64,000 nt of DNA from Candidatus Enterococcus ferrettii (GCF_017377655.1 NZ_JAFREL010000042.1:1-64000), one strand, 5' to 3'; positions 1-7,794 are shown, counted from the first letter of the stretch. Numbers and translations: made by a program. The notes: generated by a model from the letters alone, not told the origin.

Positions 1-11
1 GTGTATATATT

Positions 12-25
12 ATAAGTATACTTAT
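12..25. promoter_or_regulatory. 14-bp palindrome, probable MarR operator
   Basis: ATAAGTATACTTAT is a perfect palindrome ending 17 bases before the ATG at 43, in a TATA-rich stretch that could hold a -10 box. The operon it precedes ends in a MarR regulator, and MarR proteins usually repress their own operons through such palindromes. The AGTATACT core recurs in front of the second MarR gene at 3968-3975. Binding is inferred. Confidence 0.5.
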
Positions 26-42
26 TAAAAAGGAGAATGACG

Positions 43-459
43 ATGAAATTTAGCTTTGAAGTTGAGACAGAATTAACACCGGAACAAATTTGGCCATACT
101 ATGCTGAAGTAAATAATTGGTATAAATGGGAAGATGATTTGCAAAAGATTTCTTTAGAAGGAGCATTCGAAACCGGAACGACGGGTGAAATGACGTTAGA
201 TGGACAACCACCAATGGCTTTTACATTAACTTCAGTCAAAACAAATGAATATTTTACTGATGAAACAACTATTCCACATGCTGGAACTATTTCATTCCAT
301 CACGAACTGGAAAGACTAGGAGAAAAAACCTGTATTCGGCATTCGGTAGAGTTCAAAGCAGCTCACCATAAGGAGAATGTGAAAGACAGTCAATTCTTGC
401 TCGGTATTTTTTCTGATGTGCCAGCATCGGTCTTTGCGTTGATTAAGGCAGTCAGATGA
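43..459 (+). CDS. SRPBCC (START-like) family protein
   Basis: A 138-residue protein with the SRPBCC helix-grip layout: an N-terminal strand (FSFEVETELTPEQIW) followed by a tryptophan-rich helix (YYAEVNNWYKWEDDL) and a string of beta strands. Proteins of this superfamily bind hydrophobic small ligands in a deep cavity; the ligand here is unknown. An ATG also occurs at 37, but AGGAG at 31-35 sits only one base from it and seven bases from the ATG at 43, so 43 is the better start. The stop overlaps the start of the following MarR gene by four bases (ATGA), so the two are translationally coupled and probably share a response to one ligand. Confidence 0.75.
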   Translation: MKFSFEVETELTPEQIWPYYAEVNNWYKWEDDLQKISLEGAFETGTTGEMTLDGQPPMAFTLTSVKTNEYFTDETTIPHAGTISFHHELERLGEKTCIRHSVEFKAAHHKENVKDSQFLLGIFSDVPASVFALIKAVR

Positions 460-914
460 GTCTATTTCCATCAAAATATCAAGGTGGGTCAGATCATTCA
501 GTCGGCTTTTCTTTCATACGAGTTTATAATATTTGGCATCGACAAATCAAGGCTGCTCTTTCGCAGATTGATTTAACGCATCCTCAGTTTGTGGTAATCG
601 CTTCTTTAGGTTATTTAGCTCAGTTTGATCAGGAGATTACTCAAGTCAATATTGCTGACACCTCGGATATTGATGTGATGACTATATCAACAATTATTAA
701 AAATCTTGAGAAGAAGAAATTAGTAAAACGAGCTCCCTCTGTTAAGGATGCACGAGCAAAATCTGTTCAGCTAACTGATGAGGGTACCCAACTGATGATG
801 GAAGCCATGAAAATTGTTGAGGAAATTGATTGCCGATTCTTTGGACAATTAGGAAATGAACAAGAGATCTTTAACCAATTTCTGCATCGTCTTTCACAAG
901 CAGAGGTGGATTAA
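456..914 (+). CDS. MarR family transcriptional regulator
   Basis: A 152-residue MarR-type winged-helix protein. The recognition helix region (VNIADTSDIDVMTISTIIKN) is followed by the wing (KLVKRAPSVKDARAKSVQLT), which keeps the family D-x-R pattern. These regulators act as dimers and release DNA when a small ligand binds. The gene overlaps the SRPBCC gene by four bases, and a palindrome at 12-25 is the likely autoregulatory site. A short hairpin (AAGGAA/TTTCCTT) follows the stop but lacks a real U-tract. The regulated functions beyond its own operon cannot be told from this window. Confidence 0.85.
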   Translation: MSLFPSKYQGGSDHSVGFSFIRVYNIWHRQIKAALSQIDLTHPQFVVIASLGYLAQFDQEITQVNIADTSDIDVMTISTIIKNLEKKKLVKRAPSVKDARAKSVQLTDEGTQLMMEAMKIVEEIDCRFFGQLGNEQEIFNQFLHRLSQAEVD

Positions 915-975
915 GGAAGTTTGATTTCCTTAAAAACTAAGGCTAAATAGGCCGCTTACCTTAAAAAAGCTGACA

Positions 976-1015
976 TTTACTGAAAAACTTAAAAACTTCG
1001 GTACGCTTCAGTAAA
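976..1015. repeat. 9-bp inverted repeat with 22-base loop
   Basis: TTTACTGAA at 976-984 and TTCAGTAAA at 1007-1015 are exact reverse complements. They lie between the MarR gene and the DUF2461 gene. With no U-tract after it, a terminator is unlikely; an operator is possible. No function is claimed. Confidence 0.35.
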
Positions 1016-1059
1016 ATGGATGAATTTTTTGGGAGATAATAGAAAAAATGGGGGAAGTT

Positions 1060-1719
1060 ATGAAAAAAATATTTTACTATTTAAGCGAGCTGCAGCAAAA
1101 TAATGATCGGGAATGGTTTCATGCTCATAAACCGGAACGTTTAGCTGCTTTGCAGATGTTTGAGCAGCTAGTCCATGAGCTAAACGCTGAATTAATGAAG
1201 ATGGACGCAACAATCTCATTACATGAACCAAAGAATCTAACGTATCGATTGAATCGAGATATTCGATTTGCTAAAGATAAAACACCATACATGCCGGCTT
1301 TTCGAGCCAACATTGCTCCCAATGGTAAAGATTTTATCCCGGTAGGTTATTACCTTTTTCTAATGCCAGGAGATCGCTCGTTTCTTGGCGGAGGTTTGTA
1401 CGCTGATGGCATGTCAGAGGTAACGAATGCCATTCGAACTCGAATTACTCGCAAACCAGAAGAATTTTTGAGCATCATTAACCAACCAGAATTTGCAAGG
1501 ACCTTCGAAGTATTAGGCACGAAATTAAAAAGAATTCCCCATGGCTTTGAGGAATATAAGGATAGTGAGTTAGCGGAATGGTTAAAGCATAAAAGTTGGC
1601 ATTTATCTTACAATCTGACAGATGAAGCCCTGCTATCATCTCAGGATTTTGTTGGAGAAGCGGTGAAAATTTTTCAATTAATGAAACCCTTCAATCATTT
1701 TATTAATGGGGCTCTTTAA
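1060..1719 (+). CDS. DUF2461 family protein (TIGR02453 type)
   Basis: A conserved hypothetical protein of about 219 residues. The N-terminal FYYLSELQQNNDREWFHAHK and the later YRLNRDIRFAKDKTPY and GGGLY segments are hallmarks of the DUF2461 family, whose biochemical role is not known to me. An ATG also exists at 1048, but the G-rich run at 1050-1054 is well placed as a ribosome binding site for the ATG at 1060, which also aligns with the usual family start. It stands alone, with about 130 bases of non-coding DNA upstream. There are no membrane segments or signal peptide, so it is cytoplasmic. Confidence 0.8.
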   Translation: MKKIFYYLSELQQNNDREWFHAHKPERLAALQMFEQLVHELNAELMKMDATISLHEPKNLTYRLNRDIRFAKDKTPYMPAFRANIAPNGKDFIPVGYYLFLMPGDRSFLGGGLYADGMSEVTNAIRTRITRKPEEFLSIINQPEFARTFEVLGTKLKRIPHGFEEYKDSELAEWLKHKSWHLSYNLTDEALLSSQDFVGEAVKIFQLMKPFNHFINGAL

Positions 1720-1768
1720 TGTAATTTGAAAAGATGCAAGACCCTTTTTTACGCAATTATGTTTTCTT

Positions 1769-1944
1769 ATGCCCGCTGGAGTCACCTATAATGCAATAAG
1801 GTCTGATACGTTGGTACAAATTACTGTCCAGCAAGCTGCTAGTGAAAAATCAATCCATAATCATTCCTAGCAGACCAAGCGCATTATGCCTACTCCTCAG
1901 AAAATGCAAAGGTCAAGTTTGTAGTGAATACGGAATGGAAATAA
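1769..1944 (+). pseudogene. Possible decayed gene remnant, frame-shifted
   Basis: Two short reading frames read like protein. From ATG 1769 to the stop at 1868-1870 there are 33 codons beginning MPAGVTYNAIRSDT. From 1870, two bases out of phase, 24 codons (ADQAHYAYSSENAKVK and onward) run to a stop at 1942-1944. The second picks up exactly where the first stops, and a good terminator follows at 1974-2013. This fits the 3-prime end of a gene broken by an indel. I do not recognise the family, and chance cannot be excluded. Confidence 0.35.
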
Positions 1945-1973
1945 ATGATTAAAAGATCGTTTATATATTTAAA

Positions 1974-2013
1974 AGGCGCAATGCACGAGAAATTTTCTTG
2001 CATTGTGCTTTTT
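1974..2013 (+). terminator. Rho-independent terminator
   Basis: A stem of about 12 bp (1974-1985 with 1999-2010, two wobble pairs) is followed by a run of T from 2009. No intact gene ends just before it, which supports the idea that the segment 1769-1944 was once the end of a gene. Confidence 0.65.
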
Positions 2014-2030
2014 CTACATCTAAAGCCTGA

Positions 2031-2058
2031 TTGCTTCATTTTAAGTCTATGGTAAATT
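2031..2058 (+). promoter_or_regulatory. Candidate promoter for hydrolase-CPBP pair
   Basis: TTGCTT at 2031-2036, a 16-base spacer, and an extended -10 (TGG TAAATT ending at 2058) lie about 40 bases upstream of the start at 2096. A second TATAAT-like box occurs near 2065. The match is moderate. Confidence 0.35.
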
Positions 2059-2095
2059 AGTAAGTATAATGACTATATGAAGTGGAGGAGAAATG

Positions 2096-3175
2096 ATGAG
2101 AGTGAAAAGATTTTTTGTTATTATTTTAGGAATAATTGTGGTTTTAATGATTAGCGCGTTGCTAATTCTACTTGTGAACAGTCCTGGAAAAACACCTCAA
2201 TTAACTGATACGGAAGACCAACCTATATCTAGCAGTATTAATGAGAAAAAATCTATGTCAATTGGTGGTGTACAGCAGGGGATGTTCATTCGAGGCGAAG
2301 ACAAAACCAAGCCCGTCCTATTATTTTTACATGGTGGACCTGGAACGCCCGAGTTTGCTATGTCGCATGCATGGGAAACTCAAGACCGACTGGAGAAAGA
2401 ATTTGTCGTTTGTTACTGGGATCAGAGGGGAACCGGTATGTCGAATCCCAAGGGTCTGAAAAAAGAAACATTAACTACCAGTAATTTAATTCAAGACACA
2501 GTAGAAGTAACAAAATATTTACAAAAACGCTTTGATAAACAGCAAATATTTTTGATGGGACATTCATTTGGTTCTTATATTGGTCTCAAAACTGCTCAAA
2601 AGTATCCGGAAAACTATGTAGCTTATCTGGGAGTTGGTCAAGTGATCCATCAAAAGGAAGGACAAAAACGAGCTTATCAGTATTTGCGTGATCAAGCCAA
2701 AGAAAAGAATGATCAAAAAGCCCTGAAAAAACTAGCTACTTTTGACCCAGAGGCACCAGCGTATAATATGTTATTGGAAGAATACGGAGTGGGAATTCGA
2801 CATGACGGTCCGGCTACAATGAAATTACTGAAGAACTTGTTGTTCTTTAAAGGGTATACCTCTAAGGAGAAATGGCAAGCAATTCAGGGAATGGCCCTTT
2901 CTAACCAACAACTGGATACACCTGATTATTCGGAGGATAATCTAGTGAAAACTGTTCCTAAAGTCGATGTGCCTGTTTATTTTTTACATGGGAAGTATGA
3001 TTATCAAGTTTCTTATGAGATGGCCAAAGAATTTTACGAAAAGGTAGACGCTCCTAAAAAGGGATTTTATACTTTTGAGAATTCAGCCCATAGTCCAAAC
3101 ATGGAGGAGCCAGCAGTATTTATGAAAGCTGTAAAAGAAGTCGTAGAGATAGTTGACCATCAAGGAGGCAGATGA
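2096..3175 (+). CDS. Membrane-anchored alpha/beta hydrolase (S33-like)
   Basis: A hydrolase of about 359 residues with an N-terminal transmembrane anchor (roughly residues 5-28), so the catalytic domain probably faces outward. The HGGPG oxyanion motif (about 79-83), WDQRGTG, and the nucleophile elbow GHSFGS (Ser about 157) match proline iminopeptidase-like S33 enzymes. Asp about 302 (GKYD) and His about 332 (SAHS) complete the triad. GGAGG at 2084-2088 fits the ATG at 2096 better than the one at 2093. It overlaps the CPBP gene by four bases, so the two are translated together. The substrate is unknown. Confidence 0.8.
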   Translation: MRVKRFFVIILGIIVVLMISALLILLVNSPGKTPQLTDTEDQPISSSINEKKSMSIGGVQQGMFIRGEDKTKPVLLFLHGGPGTPEFAMSHAWETQDRLEKEFVVCYWDQRGTGMSNPKGLKKETLTTSNLIQDTVEVTKYLQKRFDKQQIFLMGHSFGSYIGLKTAQKYPENYVAYLGVGQVIHQKEGQKRAYQYLRDQAKEKNDQKALKKLATFDPEAPAYNMLLEEYGVGIRHDGPATMKLLKNLLFFKGYTSKEKWQAIQGMALSNQQLDTPDYSEDNLVKTVPKVDVPVYFLHGKYDYQVSYEMAKEFYEKVDAPKKGFYTFENSAHSPNMEEPAVFMKAVKEVVEIVDHQGGR

Positions 3176-3930
3176 AATTGAACAACATGCTAAGATATCT
3201 TACTTTAACGTTTGCTATTTCGTGGAGTTGCTGGCTTTTAGTAGTTTTTTTGATAAAAACTGCTGGTATTGAATTATTTTCACCAATCGGACTTTCTCTA
3301 TATAGCTTAGGAGCTGCCAGTCCGATGTTTAGCGCGTGGATCGTTCAGAGAAAATACGCTTCAAAAGAAGAATATCATCAATTTAAGCATGGTATTGCTA
3401 ATATCAAGCAGCCGATCTCAGCTTATTTATTAGTGGGTTTCTTAGCCTGGGCATTTTGCTTTTTCCCAGTGCTTCTGGGCACTAGCAAGCAAGTGGCCCC
3501 AGTCTATGTAGCTTTGCAACAGTTACCTATCATGATCTTTTTTGGTGGAGGATTAGAAGAGGTTGGCTGGCGTGGATATTTGCTTCCAGAGATGCAGAAA
3601 AAATATTCACGCTTTATCTCTACTTGCTTCGTAGCTGCTATTTGGTTGTGTTGGCATCTTCCTTTGTGGTTAGTAACAGGATCGGGTCAGGATAGAATGA
3701 ATTTCCTCGTTTTCGCTTTGTGGGTTTTCAGCTTAGCACTTTTGCTTACGCTTATTTGGAATAAATATCAAAGTACCTTACTTTGTATATTGCTTCATGC
3801 AGGGTTTAACTCGTTTAGTAATGTTTATCCGCCAGATTTTAATCAGGTATCTGTATCGGGCTTATTGTTCCTTTTGTGTTTAGGTATCTATTTTCTCCAT
3901 GACTATTTGATTTCTAAAAAGGTTAGCTAA
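3172..3930 (+). CDS. CPBP family intramembrane metalloprotease
   Basis: A 252-residue polytopic membrane protein with the three CPBP (Abi) motifs: EEVGWR with Glu129, Glu130 and Arg134, then His162 in WHLPLW, then His209 and Asn213 in HAGFN. In the family these residues form the metal-dependent active site inside the membrane. Bacterial members include bacteriocin self-immunity and maturation proteases, but no bacteriocin gene is visible here. It is coupled by a four-base overlap to the upstream membrane hydrolase, so the two probably act on the same surface process. Confidence 0.85.
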   Translation: MKLNNMLRYLTLTFAISWSCWLLVVFLIKTAGIELFSPIGLSLYSLGAASPMFSAWIVQRKYASKEEYHQFKHGIANIKQPISAYLLVGFLAWAFCFFPVLLGTSKQVAPVYVALQQLPIMIFFGGGLEEVGWRGYLLPEMQKKYSRFISTCFVAAIWLCWHLPLWLVTGSGQDRMNFLVFALWVFSLALLLTLIWNKYQSTLLCILLHAGFNSFSNVYPPDFNQVSVSGLLFLLCLGIYFLHDYLISKKVS

Positions 3931-3954
3931 CAACTGAAAATAAAGAGATTCGTA

Positions 3955-3977
3955 TGTTATGATGGTCAGTATACTGA
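3955..3977 (+). promoter_or_regulatory. Extended -10 promoter with palindromic operator
   Basis: TGTTATGAT (3955-3963) is a TG-N-type extended -10 box. TCAGTATACTGA at 3966-3977 is a perfect 12-bp palindrome lying across the expected start of transcription, just before the MarR gene at 3997. This is the normal arrangement for MarR autorepression. The core AGTATACT is shared with the palindrome at 12-25. Confidence 0.55.
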
Positions 3978-3996
3978 TTATATAAGGAGAAAAGTT

Positions 3997-4473
3997 ATGG
4001 ATGACAAACAGCGCCTGTTTCTGATTTCCCAAACCTACGCCACTCTTTTTTCGGTAACTAACAAAATCCAAACAGCAGGAGACGAGGCAATTGAAAAGCT
4101 GACCTCAAGACAGATGATGACTTTTATCGCGATTGCTCATCTACCAGAGGGAGAAGCTAGTTTAAATGCAATTGCTTCAAAATTAGGAGCAACGAAACAA
4201 AGTACGGCTCAAATTATCAATAATTTAAAGAGTAAAGGTTACTTGCAGGCGGAAAAAAATGCGACAGATGGTCGATCGGTCAATCTAGTTATCACAGAAA
4301 CGGGGAGAACCGTTTTCCAGCAAAGCGGTGAACAGGGGTGGCTTTTTTTACAGGAACTATTTAGTGATTTTTCTGATGAAGAACTAGAAACACTTTGGAA
4401 ACTTTTAAAGAAGGTTTATGCTTTTGATGGAAAAACCCATGATGGTTTTGAAGCAGAAGGAAGGGAACTATAA
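3997..4473 (+). CDS. MarR family transcriptional regulator
   Basis: A 158-residue MarR-type regulator. The helix-turn-helix (LNAIASKLGATKQSTAQIIN) and the wing with the D-G-R signature (NATDGRSVNLVITETG) are clear. AAGGAG sits nine bases upstream of the ATG. The gene has its own promoter and a palindrome over the start point, so it most likely represses itself. It follows the hydrolase/CPBP pair on the same strand after 66 bases and may also regulate that pair, although its operator lies after those genes. It is not closely similar to the MarR protein at 456-914. Confidence 0.85.
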   Translation: MDDKQRLFLISQTYATLFSVTNKIQTAGDEAIEKLTSRQMMTFIAIAHLPEGEASLNAIASKLGATKQSTAQIINNLKSKGYLQAEKNATDGRSVNLVITETGRTVFQQSGEQGWLFLQELFSDFSDEELETLWKLLKKVYAFDGKTHDGFEAEGREL

Positions 4474-4552
4474 AACGTTCTTTTTAGAAGAACCTGTGAC
4501 TGCAAGGTAAATCAGCTATTTTACCTTAAAATGCAAAATAACTTATTCTAAG

Positions 4553-4597
4553 AAATACCTATCCTTGCTTTTTTAGGCACGCAGGATAGGTATTTTT
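4553..4597 (+). terminator. Rho-independent terminator
   Basis: A 13-bp perfect stem (AAATACCTATCCT at 4553-4565 with its complement at 4583-4595) is followed by T residues to 4597. It ends the MarR transcript. A weaker hairpin (AAGGTAAA/TTTACCTT, 4504-4527) lies before it without a U-tract. Confidence 0.8.
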
Positions 4598-4601
4598 AAG
4601 T

Positions 4602-4829
4602 TCAAACAGTTTTATACAAACTATTTTTCAATTTTTTAAGATAAGTTTCTTTGATAAACAACTCCTCTAATTCATCGACAATTATTAGACGCTCCAGAAG
4701 AATCGGACTCTACTTAAGTAATTCCTTTATACCTTCATGAATGAGCATAACTAGTTCATTAAACGGATAGGCTTGTGGAAAATGTATAGTCAAGCTAAAA
4801 TTAAGAGGGAGGTAGAAAAAAAGACTCGT
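4602..4829 (-). pseudogene. Possible decayed gene, minus strand
   Basis: On the minus strand one frame stays open from 4829 to a stop at 4602-4604 except for a TAG at 4710-4712. The translation looks like protein on both sides of that stop: HFPQAYPFNELVMLIHEG before it and LLERLIIVDELEELFIKETY after it. No ribosome binding site or full-length start is present, so this would be the 3-prime remnant of a lost gene. I do not recognise the family. Confidence 0.35.
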
Positions 4830-4882
4830 TTATTGCTGCTTATAATTATTCTTGGGGTCAACAATAGCAGACTGCATACTAA

Positions 4883-4990
4883 CGCAAACAGGTAGGCAAA
4901 GAATTAGTGATTGCCCAAGTAACTCTGCCTTTGATTTTAGCAGCGTGGGAACAACTCTATCTCTTTTTGGGGCCGAAAAAAACCAGATAA
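4883..4990 (+). pseudogene. Possible C-terminal gene fragment
   Basis: After a stop at 4880-4882, 35 codons run to TAA at 4988-4990. They include the fluent hydrophobic stretch VTLPLILAAWEQLYLFLG, typical of a protein C-terminus. There is no start codon with a ribosome binding site. With the minus-strand remnant next to it, the 530-base gap between the MarR gene and yccF looks like decayed sequence rather than spacer. Weak evidence. Confidence 0.2.
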
Positions 4991-5006
4991 AAGATCGTAT
5001 CTGGTT
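4976..5006 (-). terminator. Terminator of yccF-family gene
   Basis: Read on the minus strand, AACCAGATA and its complement (4998-5006 and 4981-4989) form a hairpin followed by seven T residues (plus-strand A run 4976-4982). The stem overlaps the stop codon of the gene at 5005-5373. Confidence 0.75.
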
Positions 5007-5373
5007 ATCTGCTATACACAATTTCAGCTCCAAAAGGCATTAGCGCTAGACGAGCTAATTTTAATGATTGAGCTGCAAAGGGAATTCCAATGATTGTAAT
5101 GCATAAGAAAAATGCACTGATTAAATGGCCTATTGCCAAAGGAATACCTGATACAATCAACCAAATAATATTAACAATAAAGTTTATTCCAGTAGTATGG
5201 TAAACAACGTCTTTACCAAAAGGGGCAAAACTTAAACTAGCAAATTTAAAACATTGTAGTCCGATTGGAATCCCGATAATGGTAATGCACCAAAGTATGC
5301 CGGCTAGACACCAGGTGATGCCACCAATCAAACCTCCAAAAATAAACCATATTATATTGCCTAAGCAAGACAT
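5005..5373 (-). CDS. YccF domain-containing membrane protein
   Basis: A 122-residue protein made of two related halves, each ending in the YccF signature (LWCITIIGIPIGLQCFK and FFLCITIIGIPFAAQSLK, then FAPFG or LMPFG). Hydrophobic segments predict several membrane passes. The family is widespread, with unknown function. AAGGAGAG on the minus strand just before the ATG supports the start. It is a single-gene unit ended by the hairpin over its stop codon. Confidence 0.85.
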   Translation of the reverse strand: MSCLGNIIWFIFGGLIGGITWCLAGILWCITIIGIPIGLQCFKFASLSFAPFGKDVVYHTTGINFIVNIIWLIVSGIPLAIGHLISAFFLCITIIGIPFAAQSLKLARLALMPFGAEIVYSR

Positions 5374-5584
5374 ATTTCATCTCTCCTTTAACTATAGTGT
5401 ACCATTTTTAACAAAATTTACCTCCTACCAAGGATGGAGTTTAGAAGGACTCTGCGAACTCGACAAGTATTAACACGGATATTTTTTACAGTTCCTAATG
5501 TCAGCAACATTAAAGTGGTTCCACTAAGTATTGTTCACATAGTAATAGAATTTCAGTTTGTATTTTCAGAAAGGCGGAAGAAGG

Positions 5585-6499
5585 ATGCGAGAATCATTCC
5601 AATTGCCATCGATCGACCAGCAGGCGCAGCTACAGGGGTATTTATGGGGTTGTGAAAATCCCAAAGCAGTGTTGCAACTAAGTCATGGGATGGCTGAACA
5701 CATTTTACGCTATGAAACATTTGCTGAATATTTAAATCAGTATCAAATTGTCGTGGTTGGTCATGATCATTTAGGTCATGGAGGATCAATAAACCATGAC
5801 CTTTATGGTCATTTTCATGACAAATCGATTGAAAATGGTCTAGTGACGGATCTTCATCAGGTGACTCAATATGCAAAAAAACGATTTGCTAATTTACCTT
5901 ATTTTTGTTTAGGGCATAGTATGGGTTCCTTTGTGCTGCGCAATTATTTGTATGAGTATGCAAATGAATTAGATGGTGCGATTATTGTTGGAACAGGACA
6001 TCAGCCAAAGTGGTTGACAAAAGCAGGCCGAGCGTTAGCTAAAAATTTGGCAAAATTCCAAGGAGAAACTCACCATAGTCAGTTGATTGATCGTGTGGCT
6101 TTCAGTGGAAATAATCGACGAATTTCACCGCATCGCACGGAAAAAGATTGGTTGGTTAGTTTGCCAGATGAAGTAGATAAGTACTTGGCGGATCAACTAT
6201 GTGGTTTTTTGTTTACGCTAAGCGGGTATCAGGAATTATTTTCATTAATTATCGGATCCCAAGACCAGGAAAGGATCAGGCAACTGCCTGAGAATATACC
6301 TTTGCTTTTTTTATCTGGCAAAGAGGATCCTATTGGTGATTATGGGAAAGGTGTTTTGAAGGCTGCAAAATCCTATCAAGCAGCTGGTTTGAAACGAATA
6401 GAGGTTCATTTGTACGAAAATGCCAGACATGAGGTACTGAATGAACGGCAAAAAGAGCAAGTTTACCTAGATTTAGTCACTTGGCTTAAAAAGATTTAG
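5585..6499 (+). CDS. Alpha/beta hydrolase, monoacylglycerol lipase-like
   Basis: A 304-residue soluble serine hydrolase of the lysophospholipase/monoglyceride lipase group. It shows HGMAEH near residue 34 (oxyanion region), GHDHLGHGGS, the nucleophile elbow GHSMGS (Ser112), Asp248 in GKEDP and His282 in NARHE. A longer frame opens at a TTG at 5558, but purine-rich sequence at 5575-5584 and family alignment favour the ATG at 5585. No signal peptide, so a cytoplasmic lipid or ester hydrolase is likely. The exact substrate is not shown. Confidence 0.8.
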   Translation: MRESFQLPSIDQQAQLQGYLWGCENPKAVLQLSHGMAEHILRYETFAEYLNQYQIVVVGHDHLGHGGSINHDLYGHFHDKSIENGLVTDLHQVTQYAKKRFANLPYFCLGHSMGSFVLRNYLYEYANELDGAIIVGTGHQPKWLTKAGRALAKNLAKFQGETHHSQLIDRVAFSGNNRRISPHRTEKDWLVSLPDEVDKYLADQLCGFLFTLSGYQELFSLIIGSQDQERIRQLPENIPLLFLSGKEDPIGDYGKGVLKAAKSYQAAGLKRIEVHLYENARHEVLNERQKEQVYLDLVTWLKKI

Positions 6500-6566
6500 G
6501 CAATTTGATGTTCTTTTCCTCAAAAAAATGATATGCTTGTAAAAATATTTTTTTGGGGTGATCGAT

Positions 6567-7217
6567 TTGCCAGCACGATTTTTGATAGATTATCATGAAC
6601 AAAATGATTGGCTCCCAGAAGCTGGGACGCTGCAATCACCAATTAATATTGATTCCATGCAAGTAAGAACGGTTACCGCAAAGGAAGCCTCCAGCTTAAA
6701 GCTGTTTTTTAATTCAAAGCAGCGGTCATTTTTAAATAATGGACAAAACTTACAGTTGCTGTGTCAGGGGAAAGCTCGTTTGAATGGTCGGCGATTTTCA
6801 TTAGTTCAAATGCATTTTCATGCGGAAAGCGAACATACGATTAATCATCAGCACTTTCCTTTAGAAGGGCATTTTCTTTATCGAGCTTCCAATGGGCAAA
6901 CAGCGGTAGTGGCTGTACTTTATACTCTAGGGAATCACAATCCAGCCTTTGAGCAGGTTCTGCATCAGTTTGCTCAAGAAAAAGCGGAGGGAGAATGTGC
7001 AGTAGATGCTTTATTACCTAGTGATAAAAGCTATTATCACTATCTTGGCTCATTAACTACACCACCATTGACTGAAAATGTGGAATGGTATGTTCTCCAG
7101 CAGACCATGACTGTTTCGGAGGAGCAAGTAGCTGCCTTTGAAAAAATTCACGGGAAAAACTGCCGTGATTTGCAGTCTCTAAACGATCGGACGATTTTAC
7201 ATTTTGAAGAAAGATAA
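6567..7217 (+). CDS. Alpha-class carbonic anhydrase
   Basis: A carbonic anhydrase of about 216 residues that hydrates CO2 to bicarbonate. QSPINI opens the fold. The zinc ligands are His83 and His85 in QMHFHAESEH and His102 in EGHF. SLTTPPLTENVEWYVL is the conserved C-terminal signature. A GTG at 6558 has no ribosome binding site, whereas GGGGTGATC (6555-6563) matches the anti-16S sequence and fits the TTG at 6567, so I take TTG as start. There is no signal peptide, unlike many alpha-class enzymes, so it is cytoplasmic. Confidence 0.88.
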   Translation: MPARFLIDYHEQNDWLPEAGTLQSPINIDSMQVRTVTAKEASSLKLFFNSKQRSFLNNGQNLQLLCQGKARLNGRRFSLVQMHFHAESEHTINHQHFPLEGHFLYRASNGQTAVVAVLYTLGNHNPAFEQVLHQFAQEKAEGECAVDALLPSDKSYYHYLGSLTTPPLTENVEWYVLQQTMTVSEEQVAAFEKIHGKNCRDLQSLNDRTILHFEER

Positions 7218-7250
7218 ACGCGCAAGCTCTGGGAGCCTGCGCGTTTATTT
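7216..7250. terminator. Bidirectional terminator
   Basis: AAACGCGCA (7216-7224) pairs with TGCGCGTTT (7238-7246), with an inner GCTC/GAGC stem. T-rich sequence follows on the plus strand, and a T-rich run also follows on the minus strand. It can end both the carbonic anhydrase transcript and the converging yjdF transcript. Confidence 0.75.
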
Positions 7251-7252
7251 GG

Positions 7253-7660
7253 TTAATGACCTCGTTTTTTCTGACGTTTCTTTTCTTGCCGCTGCTGAAA
7301 CCGTTCCTGCGCTAATTGTTCTTTTTGCGCTTTAGTTTTCAAACGACGAGCTGATTTCAGTTCTTCTCGCATTTCTTGCATAGCAAGCTGTGATTTGGTA
7401 GAAAGAACTGGTTGCCGTTTTTCTCGATTAATCAGACGCTGCATTCGTTTTGGATTAAGCTTCTTCGTTTGTTTTGAAGACTTAGTGGTTGAAACAGCTG
7501 GCTGATTTAGCAGCTTTGGCAATTGCTGACAAACGAAATCAAAAACCTCGTTGCCTTTTGGCTCAGGACCGAATACGTGACGAATTGCCTGATAACAGGT
7601 TTCGTCAGTCTCGATTAATCCGCACCAAAAACTGCCATCAAAGTAGATAGTTAACTTCAA
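7253..7660 (-). CDS. yjdF: YjdF family protein
   Basis: A 135-residue protein with the YjdF (DUF2992) N-terminus (KLTIYFDGSFWCGLIE) and a long lysine/arginine/glutamine-rich helical tail (about residues 75-135). Its biochemical function is unknown, but in Firmicutes the gene is typically controlled by the yjdF RNA, which binds azaaromatic compounds. The open frame runs upstream through the leader, but GGGAGGTG seven bases before TTG 7660 marks a TTG start. Everything before it is leader RNA, not protein. Converges on the carbonic anhydrase gene. Confidence 0.82.
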   Translation of the reverse strand: MKLTIYFDGSFWCGLIETDETCYQAIRHVFGPEPKGNEVFDFVCQQLPKLLNQPAVSTTKSSKQTKKLNPKRMQRLINREKRQPVLSTKSQLAMQEMREELKSARRLKTKAQKEQLAQERFQQRQEKKRQKKRGH

Positions 7661-7777
7661 GATGACACCTCCCTTTTTGGATGTTCGAGCAATGGACGAC
7701 CCGGGAGGGAAGGCTACTGACATTCTCATGCGGCGGACTACCAACCACCTTGTGTTTTTGTGCTCGCTTTTAGTTTA
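7661..7777 (-). promoter_or_regulatory. Promoter and probable yjdF riboswitch leader
   Basis: On the minus strand, TTGTAA (7795-7800), a 17-base spacer and TAAACT (7772-7777) form a promoter, giving a leader of roughly 100 nt before the TTG at 7660. The leader is G/C-rich and holds CCTCCC (plus 7703-7708), exactly complementary to the GGGAGG ribosome binding site (plus 7668-7673). This allows an RNA switch that hides the start. Size, position and the adjacent yjdF gene match the azaaromatic-sensing yjdF RNA class; the fold itself was not computed. Confidence 0.65.
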
Positions 7778-7794
7778 CTCGTTTTTTATGCGCT

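Noticed and set aside
4852..5043. Plus-strand open frame of 63 codons over the yccF end
   Set aside because: It has no ribosome binding site, overlaps a real gene on the other strand and crosses its terminator hairpin. The protein-like fragment here is in another frame (4883-4990).
7661..7744. N-terminal extension of YjdF beginning MVVRRMRMSV
   Set aside because: This stretch is the structured leader before a strong ribosome binding site; the translation is rich in arginine and proline as expected from non-coding GC-rich RNA.
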